In this document: piece by piece, positions 7,953 to 17,838 of the stretch
Position numbering within the stretch: position 1 is the first letter of the stretch
Layout: each line of letters begins with the position of its first letter
Source of the DNA: Gnetum montanum
Taxonomy: Eukaryota; Streptophyta; Gnetopsida; Gnetales; Gnetaceae
Length of the DNA stretch: 21,484 nt
Assembly: GCA_015680685.1 (NCBI GenBank)
Contig: MNCI01006676.1
Coordinates: 107,261 to 128,744, forward strand
Direction: 5' to 3'
Made by a program: the position numbers and the translations under genes
Notes under the pieces: generated by a model
Database searches by the model: none
The model's input: the letters and a program-made list of their open reading frames with translations, nothing else
Told to the model about the DNA's origin: nothing

Positions 7953-8076
7953 TCATGAATGCTTTCAATGCCACTAATCCACCAAAGAGCATCTTCTTGA
8001 CAATGTTGACACAATCATGAATGCTTTCAATGCCACTAATCCACCAAAGAGCATCTTCTTGACAATGTTGACACAA
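7953..8076. repeat. Exact 62-bp tandem duplication
   Basis: Positions 7953-8014 and 8015-8076 are identical as read, starting TCATGAATGCTTTCAATG and ending GTTGACACAA. Identity within an otherwise decayed element implies a recent duplication. It lies about 70-195 bp upstream of the copia TATA box. Confidence 0.95.
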
Positions 8077-8324
8077 TAGCAAGGAACTTAAAAAAGCACA
8101 ACAACCACTGTGCATATTATATTGTAAACTTTATTATTTTTTTATGTACATGACTCTCAAACTTCCTAATAATCTAGACCACATGGACCACAAAGTACAA
8201 GACTTTTGAACATAAACACTAACCAAGCAACACTACATGAGACATGGAACACATTTTAGCCTACACAATTTCTAATATAAAAGAACGCATATAGTTGTTG
8301 CATGTAATTTGGATAAGAGTAGGA

Positions 8325-8396
8325 TGATGATGATGAATGAAGTTTCTATAATATCTTCCTTGATGATGATGAATGAAGTTTCTATAATATCTTCCT
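8325..8396. repeat. Exact 36-bp tandem duplication
   Basis: Positions 8325-8360 and 8361-8396 are identical, each starting TGATGATGATGAATGA and ending ATATCTTCCT. It lies outside or at the edge of the copia LTR. Confidence 0.95.
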
Positions 8397-8983
8397 TTGA
8401 CAAAACATATGAGATTGAAGAAACCTTCGAGTAATAGAATATTTATTAACAATTTATAAAATTGTTAGTTAAGAATCCATTTTGCAAATGAAACTTCTCC
8501 TCTTAAGGAAAACGTGGTAAGGAAGGGGTCTTAAGCTTTCAAAGTTGCAAAAAGTTAACACAGAAATTGTAGTTCTAGGGATTCATTTTGACTTGCTTCT
8601 TTCTTTATTGTTTGGACAAAATCATTTGGTTATTAACGTATTATGTTGGTTTGAGTTTGTAGGATTATCCACTCGAGCTATTACTTCAAACATGTGAAAA
8701 TATGGATGAAGTGTTTGAATGAGAGCCTGTATATACCATATACAAACTTGAAATCGGCGAACCAAGGAAAAGGCGTGTGAACTTGTGATGTATTCTAGAA
8801 AATGACATTGCAGGTCCTAAGTGGTCCTTCAATAAAAATAAGAATGTCATAAGAAAGCGTATACCGAGATCCTTAGAAAATGGATTAATTTCTGCTATTC
8901 ATCAGCCACAGCACAGCGGGTGGTTTTTCCATCATCGACCCAAAAAGCAAAAACAATAATGGACATTACCTGTAATAAAAACA
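8397..8983. other. Intergenic sequence downstream of the glycosyltransferase gene
   Basis: No coding, RNA or transposon signature is recognised in this AT-rich stretch between the copia relic and the presumed poly(A) site of the minus-strand gene. Confidence 0.5.
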
Positions 8984-8989
8984 TTTATT
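8984..8989 (-). terminator. Candidate poly(A) signal of the glycosyltransferase gene
   Basis: AATAAA on the minus strand (in CCAATAAATG) lies about 336 nt past the stop codon, a plausible plant 3' UTR length. Other AT-rich hexamers exist further on, so the actual site is inferred. Confidence 0.45.
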
Positions 8990-9324
8990 GGAAGAGTGAA
9001 ATATTCGGATTCGGATTCAGGAGGGAACTTAGTTACCGCTCCGTTTGTAAACTTGGATGAGCAGTCCTGTTCTATACGAGGACCGTCATGGAATGGAACA
9101 TTGAGCTAGAGATACAGAGGGCTGAAGGCAAGCAGAGCCAAGAGAGCAGTAATTTTGTTGGCCTGGACGGCTATACTATACTCTGCCTGCAACCAATTGC
9201 AGTTGCAGAAGCAGCGGATGCGATTCTCCGGTTGTCGTAGTAGTTATTACATGAAATCATGGCAAGCAATCAATCAATGCATCAATAACGAAGGAAGAAA
9301 TGAAGGAACAAATCATGTTCATGA

Positions 9325-10343
9325 TCAGAAGGGAGCGCAGTGGAGAGGAAGACCAGTGACGGGATCTGCGACAACAACGGCGGAAGCATTGCAGGGGAGC
9401 ACATCCTGCTGAAGCTTAGCTCCGGCGGCCTTCAGAGCTCGGAGGCTGACAGGCTGATTGAACAGATTCAGAACAGGAAGCTTGGCGGCAGGAGGCAGTT
9501 TGGAGGCGGGCAAGAGCTCCCGGAAATCCTGGCGCAGCAGCGGCACCTCGAAATCCTGGCGCCGGTGGCTCAGGCTGTTGTGGGAGGCATTGATATGGGC
9601 GCCGGGCTCCATGTGGTTGGTGGAGAAACTGGCCTGGGCCGGGAAATTAGGATACAGACTGACGTAGCCGCGCAGGTACATCATATCGATGAGGAATTTC
9701 TTCCAGGAGGCCTGCCAGCCGTTGGTCCGGGATCTGGGGATCTGGACCGGGTTCTTCTTGGCGTCCTCCGTGAAGCGGGCGCCCATGTAAGTGTAGAACT
9801 GGCGCCACATCTCAGGGAAGAAGAGAGCGCCCCAGCTGCAGGGCAACTGGTGCAGATACGGCGTGTTGGGATGAATGTTGGCGAAGAAAGAGGTGGCGTT
9901 CCAGGGCGGACGTTCTTTCACCACCTCGATCAGGCGAGGAGTGTACAGAGCGATGGAACCCAGAGCTGGGATCGTGGTTACGGGATCGTAGCGGTAGGCC
10001 AGCAGACCGTATTTCAGCCACAGGTAGAAAAATGGGGACACTTCGATGTCGTCCTCCAGGAGCAGCCCGTAATGGTGGTCTGAGGATGGATACCAGCTCT
10101 CGCTCACTGCCCGGATCAGGCCCCCCCGGATTATGCGACGACGCAGAGTTTTGGGTCCGTGAGGCCACTCGAAGGCGTCCGCGGCTCTCAGAGTTTCTGC
10201 GTCCACGCCGCTGTCCATGTTGAATGTGAGCGAGATCTCGTCGCCCACGTAGTGGGCTTGGCTCAGCGAGCTCAGCAGACGGGCCAGGGATCTTGCTCGG
10301 TTCTGCGTCACCACGTTCACCGAGATCTTCATGTCGTTCCATC
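9325..10343 (-). CDS. Exon 3 of the glycosyltransferase gene: second GT-A half
   Basis: 1019 nt, residues 652 (shared) to 990 plus TGA. It starts after CAG with GA-TGG-AAC-GAC-ATG. Key blocks are VNVVTQNRARSL, NMDSGVD, WPHGPKTLRRRI, GGLIRAVSESWYP, LLLEDDIEVSPFF (EDD 748-750), CSWGALFFPEMW and GWQASWKKFLIDMMYLRGY. The exon is far richer in G and C than exons 1 and 2, and this creates long antisense open frames that are not genes. The last 80 or so residues have a local RQDFEVPLLRQDF duplication-like motif. Confidence 0.88.
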
Positions 10344-13330
10344 CTGCAATTCATTGTTGCCCACGGAAATTCAGGCCGCAGCGGTGCGGATGAAGTTTGG
10401 TATCATGAAGAAAGAAAATGGTTTGTGGATCTGTCGTTGTAATGAGGTTTCGAATGATTGCAGGCATGTGGGTTTGTTCACCTGTTTGCCAGTTTTGATC
10501 CTGGGAGTGAGTGAGTTTTGACCGGGAATTGTAAAGATCTTGGGGAAAATTTGCAGGTAAACGAAATCTGCTTGGTCTTTTTGTGGGACTAACCCATTTT
10601 GTTGAAGTGAAGTTGAAAAGCCTGTCAAAACGGCATGTCGTCCATGGAAGTTTGGTCGGAAGTGGGATCCCTGCTTTGCTTTTCTACCAATGCTAACAGT
10701 AGCAGACTGACAACAACTTTTGGGTTTGCGTTTTTGGGCTAGTGTCATATTTGTTTGCAGCTTGAAGCCACGGGTTTTTGTGGGTTCGATCTTTGGGTCC
10801 ACGAACGTCAAGGCAAACGTGAAATGAGGATGGCAGAAGGATTGGAATCTTGGAGTACTCAAACTGCCCAAGGTTAGTCGTCGAGACTAGAAAAAGGAAT
10901 CTCAAGGATTGGAAATTTGGAATACTCAAACCTCCCACGGAGATACTCAGATTGGAAATTTGGAAAACAAAAACAAACTTTGGCGTATTTTGTTAACCGC
11001 AGAGGTGTGAAATGTAAGAGTGTAGAGGAGTCAAAGAAGAGCAGAGAAAACGAATGCTTACTTGACAGCGTTCCAGGCCTCAAATCAGCCATCCACAGTA
11101 CTTTGGGCACGACAGGTCTAGGCAGTTGAATGAGAACAGTAGAATTCACACCGTCGTCGTTGGAAGCGGCTGCCAATTTCAAGGCCTCCTTGATTCTGGG
11201 ATCGATGTCTGCGACTGTAATCACAGCGGAGGGGTTATGGATTTTGATGAGGCCTTTCATGCTGGCAAATATGGATTGAACCAGAGAAGTATCGGAATGC
11301 AAAACATTGGTGACAGAACCAAGCTCTAGATCGAAGATCTTGAAGCGTCTCTCACGGCAAACGAACTTGGGCCAGCCTAAAGTTGCAGTGGCTTCTTCAC
11401 AGGAGCAGAGCGAGCCCCCTGGCACAACCATGAATGCTTTCCTGCCCACCACTGAACGGAACTTGGCAAGAAGAGGAGCCAGGGCTTTTACTTCATCCAC
11501 CGAATGTGCATAAAACAGAGCATCGATCCGCTGAGGATTCATTGCAGCCCACTGTGTGACATATCCCCGGCTGAATACTCTCCACCACTGATCATCTCGT
11601 ACCTGCACTACATCTTTGTGGATCACCGTCGTTTCTGATACGTACGCAAGCCTGTGTTCGCTGTCCCCCCATGTTTCTTTGTCGTTTGGGTTTGTGGGTA
11701 GAACAAACGATCCAGCATTCTGATACTTCTGCAACAAGTAGCTGCATTCAAATTTGCCAGAACAGCACCATTGTTATCCGTCAAATTTCAAAAGCAAAAA
11801 CACCGAACACAGGATCTCAGACAAAGCTAAGCTAAAACCTGAAACTGCCACGCAACAGAGCCAAAACAAATTTAAAATGAAACACAACTTTGTAATTCAA
11901 GGTGAAAAGGATCATGGCAATTTTAATGAAAACTGAGGTCAACTGCTAAAGAAATTCGGTCAGCAGACTTGGCACAAAATACAGGGCTGGGTAGGGAAGA
12001 AAAAAGGGGGGAAAATAAAAAACAGGAGTGTATGATTCAGAAGGAATTATTCATACCTCAAATGAAGATCTTCACCGGTGCTAAACGTGATGGGAGATTC
12101 CATGAACAATGTCTTGACAAGCTCCGCGGATAAGAACCAGGAACTGGACAGAAAATCCACCTGCACGATTCTCCCCACCATGATGTCATAGGCTGGATCA
12201 GGCAAGTACAGGCCGGCTTCCTTGGCTCCAAACTTTCGGTAACTGGGAAAGGTAAAATCCCTCTGCCTAAACGGAAGTATTCTTCCAATGCTGCCCAACA
12301 CGGAATTCTTGTACTTTTCAGTTCCTGCAACATGAGAAAGAATCTGCAGCATCTTTCTACCCGGAATCATATCATCGTCCAGAACATAGACAAAGTCAGC
12401 GTCGGCCTGCAGAGCAAGTTGGAATCTGCCGTAGTACTTGAAATCAAAAGAAGAAGTTGCGAAACTGATTCTGGTATCGTTGTAGGCCTCCACGATCTTT
12501 CGCAGTGAACCTTCATTGGGGCTACCGAATGCAAGTACCCAGATCCTGTGAAAAGGAACGGTTTGATGCATGAGAGATTCAAGCTGCGCGCACAGGGTCT
12601 TCCTCTTGAAATGATTCAGAATGACTGTGATCTTGGGAGTTCGGTTGAACGAATTCCATGAAGAAGGTAATCTCATAAGCTCCTCCAGAGTCTCGGCTCC
12701 GAAGGATTGCCTCTGAAATGCCAGAATCTCATCGTAGAGCTCTCTTTTGAGCCGTATCATTCTGGCGTCGTTGGACTTTTTCTGCTCAAAATCTATGGCC
12801 TCCTCCTCACATACTTGGCTCTTGGAAGGGATTGACAGTTCGCTCTTAGAAGGGCTTGAGATTTCTTCCTCACCCAGAGCACGAGAATGGGGATGTCTGA
12901 TAAAATCCCTCCACTGCTGAGCAATCCGAGCCGGCCATAAAACATTTGAACTGTTACTGGTTCTTAAATCTACGGTGGGAATCATGAAATACAGAAGAAA
13001 AGTTGCGTACACAGCAAATCCAAACTGGAGACACGTTAGGCTTGTAACCAAACGCGTCGAGTTCTTGTTTGACCTGGATCGGCCCTTGCTTCCCATGTAA
13101 TCAGAAAGCATGCTTTCAAGATTCTCACCACTTCTTGTGTTTGTTGCGCTTCCCAATCCCATTATTAAGAGCAGTGCCAGTACTACCCACCTCCCAACAA
13201 AATTACTGTTACTTCCCTCTCCAAAATGTAAATGATGAGATATTTCACCTCTGTGAATCAAGAACAATGGCAAGCACGCAACAATGCCAGCCGCTGCAGA
13301 TGCAACAAGTGCAAAAAATAAAAATGCCAT
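9325..13330 (-). CDS. Plant glycosyltransferase family 2-like membrane protein, 3 exons
   Basis: Model join(13330..12057, 11741..11062, 10343..9325) gives 2973 nt and 990 residues in an unbroken frame. Introns are GT-AG: 315 nt (phase 2) and 718 nt (phase 1). The splices restore TGEDLHL-SY-LLQKYQNAG and DLRPGTLS-R-WNDMKIS. Three hydrophobic segments (about residues 2-25, 47-62, 98-120) suggest Golgi or endomembrane anchoring. Two GT-A-like halves follow: KITVILNHFKR (233-243) with LDDDMIPG (DDD 318-320) and GEDLHLSY (419-426), then MKISVNVVTQNR (656-667) with LLEDDIEVSP (EDD 748-750). It resembles plant proteins annotated as glycosyltransferase family 2-like. Substrate and donor are unknown. 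The ATG at 13330 is chosen because it heads the first hydrophobic segment. An in-frame GTG codon lies upstream, but there is no better ATG. Confidence 0.88.
10344..11061 (-). other. Intron 2 of the glycosyltransferase gene (718 nt, phase 1)
   Basis: It starts GTAAGC and ends ATGAATTGCAG on the minus strand. It has an internal repeat: GATTGGAA..TTGGA(A/G)TACTCAAAC (plus strand) at about 10840, 10907 and, shortened, 10950. Confidence 0.85.
11062..11741 (-). CDS. Exon 2 of the glycosyltransferase gene: linker between the two GT-like halves
   Basis: 680 nt coding for residues 425 (shared) to 652 (shared). It contains PNDKETWGDSEHRLAYVSE, the WWRVFSRGYVTQWAA block, ALFYAHSVDEVKALAPLL, MKGLIKIHNPSAVITVADID and KVLWMADLRPGTLS. 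These segments look strongly conserved-type and contain no stop. The donor AA|GTAAGC fixes the 3' end at 11062. Ignoring it adds a poorly structured tail (KHSFSLLFF...) and loses the second GT half. Confidence 0.85.
11742..12056 (-). other. Intron 1 of the glycosyltransferase gene (315 nt, phase 2)
   Basis: It starts GTATGA and ends TTTGAATGCAG on the minus strand. It contains AT-rich, non-coding sequence with no transposon signature. Confidence 0.85.
12057..13330 (-). CDS. Exon 1 of the glycosyltransferase gene: membrane anchor and first GT-A half
   Basis: Codes for residues 1-424 plus two bases of Ser425. After three membrane segments there is a charged, low-complexity linker with SPSKSELSIPSKS (about residues 159-172), then the first catalytic-like domain with its DDD metal-binding-type motif. 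The 3' end is set by the donor G|GTATGA (intron starts at 12056). Reading on without splicing gives ...RYE-stop instead of the conserved SY..QKY continuation. Confidence 0.85.
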
Positions 13331-13640
13331 TAACAAATCTTTCCGAACAATACTTGCTATATATATATACACACACACTACTCTGAACAGAGTTTAAGAA
13401 TTTGCAGACTCTGCAAAATCAGGCACAATGCAATACCTGTCTTGAGCGACGGTGGAAGAGAATTGAAGCAAGGATATGCATTGATGATTACAGGATTGAA
13501 GCGGAAGATGGAGCCATGCCCCAATCATGTGAGAATTGATGGAGCGCAGATCTGAATCAGAGCCTCGGTAGAATCACAAGGAGAAGAAATAATGAAATAC
13601 TTGAACTGAACCCTGATTCTTCTCTGCTACTGCTGCTGCC
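13331..13640 (-). other. Inferred 5' leader of the glycosyltransferase gene, with possible intron and upstream ATGs
   Basis: The minus-strand sequence is pyrimidine-rich and leader-like. A good donor, ACAG|GTATTG (intron would start at 13436), could join an acceptor such as ATATAG (exon restart 13356), removing about 80 nt including the TA/CA microsatellite. Upstream ATGs lie at 13528, 13517 and 13481. The one at 13517 opens a 9-codon uORF closed by TAA at 13488. No transcript evidence is available, so TSS and intron are guesses. Confidence 0.35.
13359..13379. repeat. Compound (TA)n(CA)n microsatellite
   Basis: TATATATATATACACACACAC lies just upstream of the chosen start codon, within the possible 5' UTR intron. 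Confidence 0.85.
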
Positions 13641-13669
13641 TGGATTTCCGAGGAAACCCAGCAGCCAAC

Positions 13670-13677
13670 TTAAATAA
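13670..13677 (-). promoter_or_regulatory. Weak TATA-like element of the glycosyltransferase gene
   Basis: TTATTTAA on the minus strand lies about 30-40 bp before the pyrimidine-rich leader. It is a non-consensus match, and many plant promoters lack TATA. Confidence 0.25.
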
Positions 13678-13739
13678 CAAGAGGTGATGGAGAAACTCAA
13701 GCAACATGGGTGAGTGCCTCGGGATTTGGCGGACCACAT

Positions 13740-16700
13740 GCAAATTCAATTCAAAGTTTAAAAAAAAAAAAAAAACTGCAGACAATAAGTCTTTCTTCCG
13801 TGTACAGGTAAGCGTTACTTCCAATGTTGGCATTGCAAATTGCTGCCTACATCTCGAAGAAATGCTGCTGCAGAGATCTGGCAAAGCCCCAAAAGCCGGC
13901 CTTGGCGGCGTGAATTAGGCCAAGGCCACTGCTAACAATTCATCAGGCAAAGATGGGTATGCCGCATCCTTAATCGTAGTCATAATAATAATAATAATCA
14001 TCATCATTATGAAACCAAATCTGAACTCCCAGTTATGGCTGCTCGCATTAAGCTTTCAGTAAACTTATGCGTTGCAGCTTCCCAACCCTTCAAAAAAAAA
14101 GTATTATACAGAGTGAAAATGAAAGGTTTTTTGTGATTTTTAGAAAACTTTGTATTTCATCTCTGCTCTTATTAGTGCACGGTCGTTAATTAGATAGATG
14201 CTCTCTACGGCAGCCGGTCAGGGATGTTGACACTAACAGTGTTACAGGGAAGGGTGCTTCCATAAAAATTTCAGCCTGCTGATTTTGCAAGGATGTTGAT
14301 AAATACCATTTAGTGCCTTCTATGAAACATAGCATTAATTATGTTGATGGTTTATCGCACTGAATTTAAAAACTTTATATGTTATGCATGACAGGTGGGT
14401 GTCTGCATGAGTGCGCATATTCTTTTATATACAGAGTTTATAAGATTTTTCGAGATTTTTCCAGAGAGGAAAATCTTCATTGCTTCGAATTACAGCAATG
14501 AAATCCGCCTGCAACTTTTTATCGTCCGTCGAAAGTCCATATTGTAACATGAAAATTTCAACGTAAGGCCCCAGCTACGTGCGATTTTTGTCCGGCCTCA
14601 CATGGAAGCGCATTCCAAATTTTTCCATTACAACAAAAATTAAGAGCGACTTTGCTTTTTCATCACTCTTCTCAGTACACCGATCGCTGCATATTCATTT
14701 TCATTTGGAGAACCGAGAACGAACTGTAAATTCATTTCTTTTTCTTTTCTGGCAGGGACCTTGACATCCGCCAAAATTTAGGCGCCCCCAGATGCGACGC
14801 GACTGACTTCATTGGTTTGAGTAAGTAAATGGATTTACTATTATTATTTGCTTCTGTTCAGTCGCCAAAAACACCAGAAAAAGGTGGGTTCATGGCGTGG
14901 CTGTCATATTTTCCTTGGAAAAACTAAACCAATGTCTTTTCTGTGTGTATCTGAATCTCAAAAATTGGGACCATCTCGGGGAATGCCTTTGCCTTTTAGT
15001 TTACAGAGCAAGAATCCTGCCGCTGCCAATTTGCCATGTCGTCGGTGAGACAGAGTCCTGAGTTTTGACCCGTGACAAGTCCACTACTTAATTGGATTCC
15101 ATCTCATCTGCCTACCCAAGCAACCAACAAGAACTAGTGGTCTTACACTAACTCAAACTCTGAAACCCTAATAATAATTAATAAAATCAGGTTGACTACC
15201 AAAAGTTTTCTTCGTCTATTTGCCTTGCCTAGATTGGAACATGATCCTCAAGTAGGCACGATGCACTACAGTTGCAGTTGCAAATGGCACACTCCACGTA
15301 GCAGTAACAGTACCAACTTTTTAGCTTTTTGACGCCACCCAATTTCACTTCAGACTCAGACCCAGTGGCTGGATCAAATTATTTTAAGAACTGTACAACT
15401 ATGATAAATGGAATCCATTGCAGGATAATACTGTGGTCAATCTTGTGCAATTTCTGCAATTCCAAAGTGGTGGCAGTGCACTCGCTTGGGAATTCAGCCG
15501 TCGCGGACACGTCCATCCAGAGGAGGCTGCAGCCAAACTCCATACTTTTGTTTTTTCAACGTTGAGCTGCTGCAGTTCTCAGACTCAGGCTTTGACTTAT
15601 CATCATGCATGCTTTATTTTACTGTATATTCCCCTTCAAGATCCTGCAATCAGATATACGCCGAGGTTTTGGACTGCTGTTTTGTGGGTTATGTGAAGTC
15701 CTTGAATTGTTTTTTGTGGGTTTGCAACGCAAATGACCAACATTCAAGCACATCCGTTCTAGCAGAATCCTGCCGAAGTCCCTGACTGACAGACTGATTG
15801 ATTCCCCACTTGCAACTTCAAGTTGAGCTCTACCTACCTACCTGTATTTTGGTTTCCTGATACATAACACCATTCACATGAAATCCGAGACTTAAAAACC
15901 AGGGGGCGCCGCTCAAGTTCAGTGCTGTATTATTAATAACTATATTAATTCGCTTATCAGTTGCTTCTCTCGCACAAGCAAACAGTCCATGTAATTTCTT
16001 GTGGAAACATCGAAATATGCGAGCCCAATAATTCCAACGAGGAAAATGCATACACAGTTGCTTCTCTCGGTACTGTGCGTACGTATATAATAATTGCCAC
16101 AGCAATGCGTATATCCTTTACTTTGTCTACGTTGGCGACTGGTTTCATCTGAATCTGATCTGATCGCAGACATGAAACTCCGCCTCCATCACCGCTTCTG
16201 GCCACATGCATTACTCCTATTTCTGTAATATTAGGGAAAATATAACAAATGTTGCTTGCTCAAATTTGATGAACACTGCTTCACCGATTCCACCAAACTT
16301 GCTGCGAACGGAAAAAAATATGACTCAGGTATGGGCCATTACTGGCTGTCCACCACTAGTAGTAGAATTTGTAAGTGCTTCTGACTTGAAATTAGGGCAA
16401 AATGCGTGACCGTAGGAAAAGGTGTAAATGTGAATGGGATCACGAGGATTATTAAAAATTCAGGGAGTCAGCAAGGGAAGCAATCAATGCAATTTGCTGA
16501 TGTGAAAATGTGAATTACCTGAAATGTATGAAAGTGTTTGTCACGTTGCACGTCCAAAGCAAACTAACTTAACTTGCAAATAAATTAAATGTATTATATT
16601 ACTCATTATGTTTGTTAGGTTGCCCAAACCTAGTTTTCAGTTGCAAATCCATGGCTTCAATTTCTCCAGGCATCCTCCCTACATCCAAGAAAAAAGTCGA

Positions 16701-17340
16701 TTATTGTTATTTTCCAATGTGGTGTACTACCCAAGATTCTTGAGCACGAACTTCTGAGATCCTTGGTATCATCTATTTCACCTTAATTTTTTCTACGATA
16801 GAAAACAAATGAAAACAATTCCAGCCCCGATGCTCCTATGTTTGGAATTCCAAATTAGTCAATTAGAACGAATCACATGATACTTTTTTAAAAAATTAGA
16901 TATTATACAAAGAGGGTGTCGACCCCAAAAAGTAAAAAACCAGAGTACACAAGATATTATACAAAGAAAGAGGTCAAGAGATGCTGATATCTTATTTAAT
17001 GAATTAATTATTAAAATTCAGGTACAAGAACTAAAAGTTTAAACAAAAACGAGTTTGCACGTTAAAACTCATCTCGATAAAAAAAAACATTCACGCTGGT
17101 TGCAATTCAAGTAATTGAAGTTATCTTTGGAACTTTCTCCCATTCCTTGATATATTGCTCCCTTCTCACCTAATCTCTCTAAGATTTTATTGTAATTTGT
17201 AAACTACCAATATACTCTTCACGGAGTAGTGGTATATATTTCTAATCTCACATGGTTACCAAGGGATGATAATGCTGTGATATCCATCTTCATGTTTCAT
17301 TCCTTCTAGTTCTGGAAACACACCTGCCACTTTTTCCTAT
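13740..17340. other. Upstream intergenic region without recognisable genes
   Basis: Open frames here are short, overlap one another in several frames and show no domain motif. Visible structures are few: an A-run at 13761-13775, an AAT/ATC microsatellite (13982-14010), a 15-bp direct repeat CAGTTGCTTCTCTCG at 15958 and 16055, and a 16-bp direct repeat AGATATTATACAAAGA at 16898 and 16952. No LTR, integrase or RT motif is seen, so this seems a comparatively transposon-poor flank and may include promoter sequence for the minus-strand gene. Confidence 0.5.
13982..14010. repeat. AAT/ATC compound microsatellite
   Basis: About six AAT-type units run into ATC units and end in ATTATG, giving a small self-complementary tract (ATAATAAT...ATCATTAT). 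Confidence 0.9.
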
Positions 17341-17838
17341 CCCTACTTACCGTTGGCGCTCTTTGCTTGATTCTTTCCCTTTGCTACGACGCTGCATCGT
17401 CGAGCGATTCTGGGCTCCATGACCCATGGCAACGCTGCCGCAACCCGCTTTGTCTCACCTTGTGACCAGTGGTGAGCAATTGTGGTGTTGTTCTTTGCTA
17501 TTGCAAACCCCAATCGTGATTTTCTACAATTTTGCTCTGGTTTGGCTATGATTTTCTACAATTTTCTATTCTTTGCTGCTCCGCCTCTCTTTGGGTTTGT
17601 GGCAGCAACTTTCCGCGGTTTTCTCTGCTACGATTGCCACAGTACTATGTGCTTGGTCTGCACTGCGGCTGGGTGGATCTGCGTTGCTACTATCTTGTGG
17701 TGGTGCAGGGCTTCGTTGCTTCGCATCGACGGTGTGGGTGTCCCTGTCACTCGCTGAGTGTTTTCTTAGCAACTAGGGGGTTTCTCTAAGGTTGCTATTA
17801 GTGTAGTCGCTATTACCCTTGCCTAGTGGGTTGGTACG

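Larger units (their letters stand above)
6827..8260 (-). mobile_element. LTR / leader region of the copia element (5' LTR, outer end uncertain)
   Basis: On the minus strand this precedes the primer-binding site and so should be the 5' LTR. A TATA box (7882-7875) lies inside it, leaving about 1.05 kb of R-U5 before the primer site, which includes a palindrome array and a run of GAGAGAATGAGA-like repeats (about 7560-7760). Upstream of TATA are the exact 62-bp duplication and further AT-rich U3-like sequence. I cannot identify the outer terminus (TG on the minus strand), and no second LTR copy is visible, so its length is uncertain. Confidence 0.5.

Noticed and set aside
9340-10083. Long plus-strand open frame (247 codons) opposite exon 3
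   Set aside because: It is antisense to a well-supported coding exon, lies in GC-rich sequence where stops are rare, and has no recognisable domain.
9812-10354. Minus-strand 180-codon frame overlapping exon 3 in another frame
   Set aside because: The overlapping frame has Arg/Pro/Ser-rich composition and no motif, while the alternative frame has clear glycosyltransferase motifs.
10371-10871. Minus-strand open frame of 166 codons in intron 2
   Set aside because: It lies entirely within the GT-AG intron needed to join exons 2 and 3, and its composition is not protein-like.
15329-15785. Three overlapping plus-strand open frames upstream of the gene
   Set aside because: Different frames are all open to a similar extent, which is typical of noncoding sequence; there are no motifs or start context.
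15830-16211. Overlapping minus-strand open frames
   Set aside because: No domain is recognisable, and frames compete over the same bases. A 15-bp direct repeat lies inside, but nothing indicates coding.
16898-16967. 16-bp direct repeat AGATATTATACAAAGA as a transposon target duplication
   Set aside because: Only 38 bp separate the copies, no element ends lie between them, and the length is unlike common target duplications.
17482-17789. Cys/Trp-rich open frames 5' of the LINE ORF1
   Set aside because: Three plus frames and one minus frame are open at once in GC-rich sequence, most likely LINE 5' UTR and not a peptide gene.
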